DNA from: JBGZFC01 sp041846575
GTDB taxonomy: Bacteria; Bacteroidota; Bacteroidia; Bacteroidales; Dysgonomonadaceae
Length of the DNA stretch: 6,331 nucleotides
Assembly (NCBI GenBank): GCA_041846575.1
Contig: JBGZFC010000071.1
Location: 1 to 6,331 of the forward strand
Direction: 5' to 3'
Shown: positions 1-5,290 of the stretch, piece after piece
Position numbering within the stretch: position 1 is the stretch's first letter
How the letters are laid out: each line of letters opens with the position of its first letter
Made by a program: the position numbers and the translations under genes
Notes under the pieces: generated by a model
Database searches by the model: none
The model's input: the letters and a program-made list of their open reading frames with translations, nothing else
What the model was told of the DNA's origin: nothing

Positions 1-635
1 AACTCCTTTTCTGGTATTTGGTAAAGAGTATTAAAATATTTACCCTCTAATTCTGTAAGTAAAGACCTGTTATCTAACCCCATTTTATCTATACTTTCTA
101 ATATATTTTCCGGGATATCCCTAAATGTCAGGTCGTTAGAATATTTATGTAAATGTTTTTGCACTCTTTTAACTATATCTTCTATTGGAAGTAAAAATTT
201 ACTCCAATACACAATCACAGCATCATAACCACCGCTTGCCTCCTTTTGAATGGCGTCAAAAATGTACAAAATACTACACCCAACAAGAGTAGAGTTACGA
301 TAAAAACGCTCTCGTGTCTGTTCGAAATAATCTTTTTTGCTTCTTAAAAAACCGACTTTTTTCCCAACAAGATTAAAATCACCGGCGTCTATTTTGAAAA
401 TAAATCTTAAATATTCTATTTCGTAATCATTGAGTATTGAAGAATTGTCTATCCCCATTTTATCCAAATTTTCCAATATATTTGTGGGTATTACTGGAAA
501 TTCACCCACTTGCTGTTGGTATATTTGTCCAAAATTGTTCGTGTTTATCCCTTTATCTGTAGAGTTGCATTTGTGAATGGAAGAACAACCGAATACCGAC
601 ATTTCCAAACATGCTATTATAAATAACTTCTTCAT
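1..635 (-). CDS. Partial lipoprotein with duplicated 33-residue motif, unknown function
   Basis: An uninterrupted reading frame runs from an ATG at 633-635 to the window's left edge without a stop, giving 211 residues of an incomplete protein. The start (MKKLFIIACLEMSVFGCSS) looks like a lipoprotein signal peptide: two lysines, a hydrophobic stretch, and a lipobox-like VFGC with Cys17 as the probable lipidated residue. An acidic Glu11 inside the hydrophobic stretch is unusual. Residues 50-82 and 175-207 are an internal repeat (16 of 33 identical, each containing a DKMG(I/L)DN core), separated by about 90 residues that include the aromatic stretch around Tyr137-Trp144. I do not recognise the family. 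The gene lies on the same strand as the toxin/immunity array and is separated from it by an insertion sequence. It could be an immunity lipoprotein of a lost toxin or an unrelated envelope protein. Neither is shown by the sequence. Confidence 0.75.
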   Translation of the reverse strand, partial: MKKLFIIACLEMSVFGCSSIHKCNSTDKGINTNNFGQIYQQQVGEFPVIPTNILENLDKMGIDNSSILNDYEIEYLRFIFKIDAGDFNLVGKKVGFLRSKKDYFEQTRERFYRNSTLVGCSILYIFDAIQKEASGGYDAVIVYWSKFLLPIEDIVKRVQKHLHKYSNDLTFRDIPENILESIDKMGLDNRSLLTELEGKYFNTLYQIPEKE

Positions 636-702
636 TGTTTTGATTTTTATGGAATTTGATAAAGATATGGACTTGAATAAATCCCTAATTGTCTGATAAG
701 TA

Positions 703-718
703 GTTGAGCCTTAAAAAG
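703..718 (+). repeat. Left terminal inverted repeat of the IS
   Basis: Reading inward, this end is GTTGAGCCTTAAAAAG. It matches the inward reading of the right end at 11 of 16 positions, including the CCTTA and AAAG blocks. It overlaps the transposase stop codon at 711-713. TA lies immediately outside at 701-702. Confidence 0.6.
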
Positions 719-2072
719 CCCATTTTGAATTGTTTTTAATTTTATTATCTATTGCAATCAAGTTCGGTATCATTGTAATTGTCCGGAACACCTGCTCCAA
801 ATAAGACAAGAAAGATACTTTCCATTTGTTCATCACCCTTTTGAAGTTGAAACCAGCAGCAGCAAGCATTATATTGATGTTATCGCCGAATATTCCTTTA
901 TAAAAGTTTCGGGAAAGACGATGATCTGCTTTCAGGTGCCCAATTACCGGTTCAATTCCTGCACGTTTACGGAAGTATTTTTTCTGTTTGCGTTGCATGT
1001 AGGCGCTCAGCTTTTTTGAAAAGAGTTTGGGGATGTGGATAATTGTTTCTCCGACTTTGTTTCTGCCCTTGAACCCCATGTCGCCGATTCCGTTTTCAGG
1101 CGGGCGTTCTCTTAATCTTTCCACTTGTTCGATGGATTTATCCAACGTGTGTCCGTCATATTCATTTCTAAATCCCAATGCTCCGACAATTACTCCGCTC
1201 GCTGTCCAACCAAAGGAAGCCTTGTTCCCAAACTCGTAGGGTTTATACTCCTTGCCTTTACTGATACAACAAACCTCCGGTTCATGAAGAGAATAGATTT
1301 TGTTTTTATCGTTCCGCTTTTGTGCCGGCACGCGTTTAAACAGTTCAAGTATCTCCCGGTAATACAATGCTTTATCGTCTAATTTGCACTCTACATCGCG
1401 CACAAGTCTGCCTGCTATTGTTTTTACCTTTTTATCCGCTTTTTTTGCCTTGCCTTTATTCTTGAGGTGGTTGCGAAAGCGTTGGTCGTAAGAGAGTTTT
1501 TTCAATGTGCGCGTGTAAGTTTGACGAAGTGTCAAATCGTTTTCCTCTGCTATTTTCAAGCACCTCTTTATTATTTTCTTTGTCAGCTTGTCATCAGTGG
1601 GGAAAGTAATATTTTTCTCCTGAACAGTCGTGTCGAAGTAAACATCTTTGTCTTCCCCGTCTTTGCCATTGATGTGGATGCTTTCTTTCAATATTAACTC
1701 AATCCCTTCTCCTCCTATGCGGTGACGAAAATGAACCAACTCGGATGCGGCACAGGGTTCGGAAGGCAAGAACTCTTGTGCGCCACAAAAGTATTGGTAG
1801 TAAATGTTTTCACTCCATTGCTCCACAACACTTTCGTCTGAAAGATTACGAACGTGTTTCAGTATCAACAACCCAACCATCAACCGGAGGGGTTTTGCAG
1901 GACGGCCGTTATCAGGGCAATACAAAGGCGAGAACGCTTGCTCGAACATATCCCAATCAACTTTATGGGCTAAGATAAATAACGGGTGTTTGTGGTTCAA
2001 CGTACTTTCCAATGAAAAAAACAGTGAACTCTGACCATCTATTTGGGACTTTTCCAATATATTTTTCTGCAA
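711..2072 (-). CDS. IS5-family DDE transposase
   Basis: This 453-residue protein is a transposase that would cut and join the ends of the surrounding element. The N-terminal part (about residues 30-125) looks like the DUF772 domain of IS5-type transposases, with GRPAKPLRLMVGLLILK and a downstream FRHRIG. A DDE catalytic core follows. Candidate catalytic residues are Asp147 in YFDTTVQEKNI, Asp331 in GIGDMGFKGR, and Glu374 in RAGIEPVIGHLK. The stretch SLHEPEVCCISKGK, then KPYEFGNKASF (residues 261-287), is typical of the family. Residues 205-217 are lysine-rich. The start is a TTG at 2070-2072; an in-frame TAA lies two codons upstream and no ATG occurs in frame until Met42, inside the conserved domain, so TTG is the best choice. 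Length and frame are intact. The family assignment rests on motif recognition. Confidence 0.93.
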   Translation of the reverse strand: MQKNILEKSQIDGQSSLFFSLESTLNHKHPLFILAHKVDWDMFEQAFSPLYCPDNGRPAKPLRLMVGLLILKHVRNLSDESVVEQWSENIYYQYFCGAQEFLPSEPCAASELVHFRHRIGGEGIELILKESIHINGKDGEDKDVYFDTTVQEKNITFPTDDKLTKKIIKRCLKIAEENDLTLRQTYTRTLKKLSYDQRFRNHLKNKGKAKKADKKVKTIAGRLVRDVECKLDDKALYYREILELFKRVPAQKRNDKNKIYSLHEPEVCCISKGKEYKPYEFGNKASFGWTASGVIVGALGFRNEYDGHTLDKSIEQVERLRERPPENGIGDMGFKGRNKVGETIIHIPKLFSKKLSAYMQRKQKKYFRKRAGIEPVIGHLKADHRLSRNFYKGIFGDNINIMLAAAGFNFKRVMNKWKVSFLSYLEQVFRTITMIPNLIAIDNKIKNNSKWAF

Positions 2073-2083
2073 GTTTTACTTCA

Positions 2084-2114
2084 CAAATTTACAAAATCTT
2101 GCAGATATATACAA
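2084..2114 (-). promoter_or_regulatory. Candidate Bacteroidetes-type promoter for the transposase
   Basis: On the minus strand a TAAATTTG (2084-2091) fits the Bacteroidetes -7 consensus TAnnTTTG exactly. A TTG (2112-2114), the core of the -33 TTTG element, lies 20 nt upstream, within the usual 19-21 nt spacing. Transcription would begin only a few bases before the TTG start codon at 2072, which implies a very short leader and low translation, plausible for a self-limiting transposase. The call rests on consensus matching in AT-rich DNA, where chance matches are frequent. Confidence 0.4.
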
Positions 2115-2157
2115 TAAAAAAATGAACATATTTTATTGTAAACCACACGACTAAGTA

Positions 2158-2173
2158 CTTTCTAAGGGGTGAC
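2158..2173 (-). repeat. Right terminal inverted repeat of the IS
   Basis: Read inward on the minus strand this end is GTCACCCCTTAGAAAG, the partner of the repeat at 703-718. TA at 2174-2175 lies outside. The 10-base palindrome ACTAATTAGT (2172-2181) straddles this end. The exact outer base is uncertain. Confidence 0.6.
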
Positions 2174-2186
2174 TAATTAGTAGTTG

Positions 2187-2471
2187 TCACCACAAAATTA
2201 CAATGCTATTTTTCTTTAATCTTGTCGATTTTACTTTTCCGATTTTTGACGATTCAAAGTTACCGATTACATCAGGAGAATAATACCATTCATTACCACC
2301 TCCTATAACTATATGTTGCCTCCCTGGCCCTCTAATTCCCGGAGTAGGCTGAACATACTCTTTATAGTACCCTTTTACTCTTTGAGGTAAAATACTTTCT
2401 TTATTGTTAAAAATAGTACCGTCGTGGCTATGAGGAAAGGATTCGCTATTTTTTCTACCTATGTGTTCGAT
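2187..2471 (-). pseudogene. Decayed barnase/RNase Sa-type toxin tip, copy A
   Basis: The frame begins at the codon directly after the stop of the immunity gene at 2472-2969 and encodes 94 residues with no start codon at its head. Residues 12-67 closely resemble the RNase Sa/barnase family of guanyl-specific ribonucleases: a FPHSHDGTIFNNKESILP stretch, YYKEY with the expected general-base Glu38, a TPGIRGPG loop, and IGGGNEWYYSPD. Copy B at 3944-4165 continues with DHYQTF, which carries the catalytic His; here the sequence after Asp67 switches to an unrelated 27-residue lysine-rich tail ending at a TGA (2187-2189). The catalytic Arg position is also changed to His53 (QHIV instead of QRIV). The copy therefore lacks two expected catalytic residues and is very probably dead. 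It is a displaced Rhs C-terminal tip without its barstar; the IS begins about 14 bases beyond its stop. Confidence 0.8.
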
Positions 2472-2569
2472 TTATTCAAAATCAGGATATTTAATTTGAT
2501 AAGAACCAGTCTGCATCCTATTTATAATTCTTTCGGGTTGAAAAACAATTCCAATTTCAGCATCTCTGT
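2271..2569 (+). repeat. Direct repeat 1, copy A (immunity 3' end plus RNase tip)
   Basis: These 299 bases match 3977-4276 with only about nine substitutions plus one single-base length difference in a T run (about 96% identity by eye). The block covers the last 31 codons or so of immunity gene A, the seam, and the RNase tip up to the WYYSPD codons. Both ends are sharp: outside the block the RNase 3' end is unrelated, and the immunity genes drop to clearly lower similarity. Confidence 0.9.
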
Positions 2570-2969
2570 ACTCATTCGTTAATTTCCCAACTTCAATAAA
2601 AGGTTCATTTATTCTCCATACCCACCAATCATTAGATATTTTTATTTCCGGATTTCCAAGATCACCACTATCTCTAAATACTATATGATCAGTTCGACCG
2701 ACATCGGCTATGTTTCCAATTTTTTGCCACAAGCCTCTTTTTATGCCACTTTTAGTTACGCAATGTGCATAAAAATCTACTTTATCATTTACAATTTCTT
2801 CTATCGATGGATTCGCATCAATAGGATAAATTTTAGCAAATACTCTTATAACATCACTATTAAGTTGTGTCATATCACTGGCGATATACTGTAAATATCT
2901 TTTATGATTATTGTCAATATTTGCAGAAAAAACATCTCCAATTTTTGTGTTTTTGATTCTTTTATTCAT
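2472..2969 (-). CDS. Immunity protein A, probable partner of the GIY-YIG-like toxin tip
   Basis: This is a 165-residue soluble protein with no signal peptide or membrane segment, so it should act in the cytoplasm. It starts 7 nt after the toxin fragment stop at 2977, the toxin-then-immunity order usual in polymorphic toxin loci, and I infer that it neutralises that toxin. Visible features are KIGDVF near the start (residues 9-14), RYLQYIASDMTQLNSDVIRVF, VDFYAH, GLWQKIGN, WWVWRINEPF, and a terminal RDAEIGIVFQPERIINRM segment. The IGDVF...GLW..IG order is reminiscent of the Imm26-type immunity family, but that is a tentative impression. Its paralogue at 4179-4661 is nearly identical over the last 31 residues and moderately similar elsewhere. 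The ATG at 2967-2969 was chosen because an ATG slightly upstream (overlapping the toxin stop) leads to an immediate stop. Confidence 0.8.
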   Translation of the reverse strand: MNKRIKNTKIGDVFSANIDNNHKRYLQYIASDMTQLNSDVIRVFAKIYPIDANPSIEEIVNDKVDFYAHCVTKSGIKRGLWQKIGNIADVGRTDHIVFRDSGDLGNPEIKISNDWWVWRINEPFIEVGKLTNEYRDAEIGIVFQPERIINRMQTGSYQIKYPDFE

Positions 2970-2976
2970 CTTTTCA

Positions 2977-3088
2977 TTAATATTTTATTCCATATCGATT
3001 CCAATATTTAGGGCTGATCGAATTTATTTTATTATATAATTGTCCTCCATTTTTGCCTAAACCATATTTATTGATTAAATTTTGTTCC
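2977..3088 (+). repeat. Direct repeat 2, copy A (GIY-YIG-like toxin 3' end)
   Basis: These 112 bases align without gaps to 4724-4835 at roughly 85% identity. They encode the last residues of the GIY-YIG-like toxin (EQN(L/F)INKYG through YGIKY and stop). Similarity stops abruptly at the GTTCC end, where copy B runs into the preceding immunity gene. Confidence 0.8.
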
Positions 3089-3447
3089 ATAATTCTGGCA
3101 TCCATTTTATTTAAATTTGTCCCGCCCTTAACAGTCCTATAATCTAAATTGGCTCGTTCTGTACCAGAACTTCTATGTTCATTCCATCTAATAGTTGGAT
3201 CACGTTCTGTTCTTCCAACATATTTTACTTCTCGTGTATTCAAATCAACTCCTTCATAAACAGAGTTGTTTCCAGAGGTTGCAGTATTACTCTTTCCCGT
3301 CCACGGATCAACCTTATTATCGTGAGCATACCTGACCCCTGCAGCAGCACCCGTTATGGCACCGATGCCGGCCCCCATTAAAGCGCCCTGTCCTCCTTGC
3401 TTAAGCCCCTCTTCAAAACTAGCGCCGTTACCCCAGACAGAGCCCAC
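2977..3447 (-). CDS. Displaced Rhs C-terminal fragment with GIY-YIG-like nuclease toxin tip
   Basis: Counted from a GTG at 3445-3447 the product has 156 residues. Residues 1-52 are a glycine-rich pre-toxin segment ending in YAHDNKVDPWTGK, matching the live Rhs protein at 5576-5671. From about residue 61 the toxin tip resembles a GIY-YIG nuclease: Tyr64 in SVYEGVD, KYVGRT with Tyr76 and Gly78, Arg87 and His91 in RWNEH, Glu121 in MEQNLINKYG, and a late Asn139. By family knowledge such domains cleave DNA or RNA; the target here is unknown. The open frame extends upstream of GTG to 3504. A 1-base shift in the T6 run (3494-3499 on the plus strand) would join it to a frame beginning right after the barstar stop at 3539. 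It therefore looks like the end of a former Rhs gene rather than a true free-standing gene, and expression is doubtful. Confidence 0.72.
   Translation of the reverse strand: MGSVWGNGASFEEGLKQGGQGALMGAGIGAITGAAAGVRYAHDNKVDPWTGKSNTATSGNNSVYEGVDLNTREVKYVGRTERDPTIRWNEHRSSGTERANLDYRTVKGGTNLNKMDARIMEQNLINKYGLGKNGGQLYNKINSISPKYWNRYGIKY
3292..3387 (+). repeat. Pre-toxin homology block, displaced copy
   Basis: These 96 bases encode 32 residues that match the live Rhs pre-toxin region at 5576-5671 at 21 of 32 positions and without gaps, finishing in YAHDNK(V/I)(D/N)PWTGK. Just after this block both proteins switch to unrelated toxin tips. Such a shared block would let homologous recombination exchange one tip and its immunity gene for another. 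Confidence 0.75.
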
Positions 3448-3538
3448 GCTTGATCCAAATCCTTCAGCAGCTTTGGTCGTCCCTTGGGTTACTAAAAAAG
3501 GGGCTCACTATATCAGAGGTTAAATTGCTTACTAAGTA

Positions 3539-3937
3539 TCAAAAACTTGAATTTATATTTCTCAGAATTCCTTGAATAGCACTTTTGTATTCAATAGGGA
3601 AATAGACCTTAAACTCTAAAACATCGGGATATTTTGCCCAAAATTCACATACATCATATAACACCCAAACATATATTTTTAATTCTTTTTCTCCTAACAG
3701 AGGGAGTTCCTTATGAATAATAACAATCCTTTTTTCTACCAACCAATCATCTAAGTAACATAAAAAATCTGTCAACGCATCCCAATTAAATCCAAAATAA
3801 TTGGGAAATTTAAAAGATTGATAATATAGACTGAGAATCTCCGCCTTAGATTTTATATCATCCATATACACAGAACGAGAATTATTTGAGTCAATTTCGG
3901 AAAGACAGTTGTAATACAAAAAATATTCATTTTTCAT
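3539..3937 (-). CDS. Barstar-family ribonuclease inhibitor (immunity protein)
   Basis: This 132-residue cytoplasmic protein resembles barstar, the small inhibitor that plugs the active site of barnase-type RNases. The diagnostic stretch is FPNYFGFNWDALTDFL at residues 44-59: it parallels barstar's PEYYGENLDALWDCL, and Asp53 and Asp57 line up with barstar Asp35 and Asp39, the latter being the main contact with the RNase active site. The preceding I(K)SKAEILSLYYQSF matches the helix before this loop. It is longer than barstar (about 90 residues), with extra N- and C-terminal sequence. The ATG at 3935-3937 lies 6 nt after the stop of the RNase tip (3944-3946), so the toxin/inhibitor pairing is supported independently by both sequences and by position. 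It may protect the cell from a sibling carrying the matching toxin even though the local toxin is headless. Confidence 0.88.
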   Translation of the reverse strand: MKNEYFLYYNCLSEIDSNNSRSVYMDDIKSKAEILSLYYQSFKFPNYFGFNWDALTDFLCYLDDWLVEKRIVIIHKELPLLGEKELKIYVWVLYDVCEFWAKYPDVLEFKVYFPIEYKSAIQGILRNINSSF

Positions 3938-3943
3938 TATATT

Positions 3944-4165
3944 TTAGGGTTTAAATCGAATAAAAGTTTGATAATGATCAGGAGAATAATACCATTCATT
4001 ACCACCTCCTATAACTATACGTTGCGTCCCTGGCCCTCTAATTCCTGGAGTAGGATGAACATACTCTTTATAGTACCCTTCAACTCTTTGAGGTAAAATA
4101 CTTTCTTTATTGTTAAAAATAGTACCGTCGTGGCTATGAGGAAAGGATTCGCTATTTTTTTCTAC
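3944..4165 (-). pseudogene. Headless barnase/RNase Sa-type toxin tip, copy B
   Basis: The open frame encodes 73 residues with no usable ATG and ends at a TAA (3944-3946). It is very like RNase Sa: FPHSHDGTIFNNKESILP, YYKEYV with Glu34 as the general base, TPGIRGPGTQRIV with Arg49, IGGGNEWYYSPD, and DHYQTF with His64 as the general acid. All three catalytic positions are present, unlike copy A. By family knowledge the enzyme cleaves RNA after guanosine. Upstream the frame meets a TAG (4166-4168), but one fewer base in the T7 run (4155-4161, plus strand) would extend it to the stop of immunity gene B at 4179, as in copy A. The fragment lacks any Rhs core or delivery domain, so it is a displaced C-terminal tip. 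Recombination back onto an Rhs core could in principle restore it. The barstar gene follows directly. Confidence 0.85.
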
Positions 4166-4276
4166 CTATGTGTTCGATTTATTCAAAATCAGGATATTTA
4201 ATTTGATAAGAACCTGTCCGCATCCTATTTATAATTCTTTCGGGTTGAAAAACAATTCCAATTTCAGCATCTCTGT
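3977..4276 (+). repeat. Direct repeat 1, copy B (immunity 3' end plus RNase tip)
   Basis: This 300-base block is the partner of 2271-2569, differing by about nine substitutions and one extra T at 4155-4161. That extra base accounts for the frame break in RNase copy B. Confidence 0.9.
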
Positions 4277-4661
4277 TTTTTCCTCTAAGCTTTTCAATAA
4301 ACTTCATCGGCTGATTGATGTTCCATACCCTCCAGCGTTTGGATACGGGAACATATTTATCTTCATCACAGTCTCTAAAAAGAATATTTACCTCTTCATC
4401 GAAATTGATTTTTCCAATTTTATACCATAAATTCGACTGAATGCCTGATCTGAGGACAGTATGTGCGTAAAAATCGACCTTCCCCGATGTAATATCTTCT
4501 AAGATTGGAGGATAATCTATTGGATATTCTTCTGCAAAAACACGTATTACGCTACTGTTGAGTTGGGTCATATCATTTGCAATATATTGAAAGTACTTCT
4601 TGTAACTGCCCAATTGAACTTCAAAAACATCTCCAATTTTTGTGATTATCCTCTTTTTCAT
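4179..4661 (-). CDS. Immunity protein B, paralogue of the protein at 2472-2969
   Basis: From the ATG at 4659-4661 the protein has 160 residues and begins MKKRIITKIGDVF, which lines up with MNKRIKNTKIGDVF of immunity A. An in-frame ATG at 4686-4688 would add nine residues that have no counterpart in A, so I prefer the later start. It shares KIGDVF, YFQYIANDMTQLNSSVIRVF, VDFYAH, LWYKIGK, VWNINQP and the near-identical last 31 residues with A. The middle (about residues 40-125) is clearly diverged, as expected when an inhibitor tracks a changing toxin. It follows a short remnant of a GIY-YIG-like toxin tail (4724-4846) by about 60 nt, so its cognate toxin was probably lost except for that tail. 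No signal peptide or membrane segment is visible. Confidence 0.78.
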   Translation of the reverse strand: MKKRIITKIGDVFEVQLGSYKKYFQYIANDMTQLNSSVIRVFAEEYPIDYPPILEDITSGKVDFYAHTVLRSGIQSNLWYKIGKINFDEEVNILFRDCDEDKYVPVSKRWRVWNINQPMKFIEKLRGKNRDAEIGIVFQPERIINRMRTGSYQIKYPDFE

Positions 4662-4723
4662 ACGTGAATTGTTAATATTCATTCTCAAGGGTGTTTTTAT
4701 TTAATCATAAGGTTTTTATCATT

Positions 4724-4835
4724 TTAATATTTAATGCCATATTTATCCCAGTACTTAGGACTAATTGAATTTATTTTGTTGTATAATTGTCCTCCGTTCT
4801 TGCCAAAACCATATTTATTGATAAAATTTTGTTCC
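4724..4835 (+). repeat. Direct repeat 2, copy B (GIY-YIG-like toxin 3' end)
   Basis: The partner of 2977-3088, 112 bases, gap-free, roughly 85% identical by eye. It encodes the 3' end of the toxin remnant just upstream of immunity gene B. Confidence 0.8.
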
Positions 4836-4846
4836 CTAACTGGTAT
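4724..4846 (-). pseudogene. 40-codon remnant of a GIY-YIG-like toxin tail
   Basis: The frame reads IPVREQNFINKYGFGKNGG and on to KYWDKYGIKY and a TAA at 4724-4726. It matches the last 36 or so residues of the toxin at 2977-3447, beginning at the Gln after the catalytic-type glutamate (REQN against MEQN). Everything upstream of that point, including the GIY and YVG motifs, is gone. It is bounded by the stop codons of the immunity gene at 4853 and a TAA at 4847-4849, and has no start codon. I read it as the stump left when a new tip and immunity gene (now 4853-5590 or so) were inserted. Confidence 0.8.
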
Positions 4847-4852
4847 TTATCG

Positions 4853-5287
4853 TTATGAAGAGTGGTGCTCAGCCTCTTTATCGATTAGTTTTTTCCATCT
4901 TTGAAAAATTTGAACTTCCTTTCGATAACCTTCAACAACTCCTCCATAAAAATATTCATCATTTAGAATATCGGGAAATCCGATGTCATTCATGTTGTCC
5001 TTATTGCTAAAATTTATTTTCCGTTTTATCCAGTATTTTGATGGTGTATTATCCGTTACTTCAAATAAAGTAGCCGGATAAAACATGGGATGCTGGTAAG
5101 ACACGCCATCGTAGAAATCATCACATATTAGATAACACGGATGATTAAACAGTATAAAAACAGCATACACCGTGTACTCTTTTCCAATAGTCAGTTCAAT
5201 AAACTTCATCTCTTCATTCCAATTATGTTGAACAAAGAAATCTTTCGGAGTATATTTCCCCGTGTTATATAAACATTTTACTCTCAT
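4853..5287 (-). CDS. Presumed immunity protein for the live Rhs toxin tip
   Basis: The ATG at 5285-5287 lies only 3 nt after the Rhs stop (5291-5293), a spacing that fits translational coupling of toxin and inhibitor. The 144-residue product has no signal peptide or membrane segment. Visible features are an N-terminal MRVKCLYNTGK, the segment ELTIGKEYTVYAVFI (residues 31-45), CYLICDD (51-57), and YPATLFEVTDN (70-80), followed by a charged C-terminal part rich in aromatic residues. The TIGKEYTVY...YLI.DD...P..LFEV pattern is one I associate with small proteins found beside polymorphic toxin tips, but I cannot name a family. Function is inferred from position and size. It ends where the stump of an older toxin begins. 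Confidence 0.75.
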   Translation of the reverse strand: MRVKCLYNTGKYTPKDFFVQHNWNEEMKFIELTIGKEYTVYAVFILFNHPCYLICDDFYDGVSYQHPMFYPATLFEVTDNTPSKYWIKRKINFSNKDNMNDIGFPDILNDEYFYGGVVEGYRKEVQIFQRWKKLIDKEAEHHSS

Positions 5288-5290
5288 TTG

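Larger units (their letters stand above)
703..2173 (-). mobile_element. IS5-family insertion sequence, about 1.47 kb
   Basis: The element consists of one transposase gene enclosed by imperfect inverted repeats at 703-718 and 2158-2173. Each is flanked outside by TA (701-702 and 2174-2175), consistent with a TA target duplication. The boundary is inferred from aligning the ends on their shared CCTTA(A/G)AAAG block, so it could be off by several bases; a looser 21-base alignment continues slightly outward. It separates the decayed RNase toxin tip at 2187-2471 from the lipoprotein gene that begins at 635. The transposase stop codon overlaps the left repeat, as is common in compact insertion sequences. 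The transposase frame is intact, so the copy may be active. Confidence 0.8.

Noticed and set aside
636..702. Promoter for the lipoprotein gene (a TATCTTTA on the minus strand).
   Set aside because: It deviates from TAnnTTTG and no TTG/TTTG element lies at the right spacing, so I could not support it.
1027..2034. Several plus-strand open frames of 70-85 codons across 1027-2034.
   Set aside because: They lie wholly inside the intact transposase on the other strand, show no recognisable motif, and overlap each other. They are antisense shadows.
4170..4430. Plus-strand open frame of 86 codons opposite immunity gene B.
   Set aside because: Its codons are the complement of a supported gene, it has no start context, and the similar region of immunity A gives no matching frame.
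4689..4723. Possible regulatory hairpin or terminator between the toxin stump and immunity gene B.
   Set aside because: The segment is AT-rich with short T runs on both strands but no GC stem followed by a T run in the gene direction.
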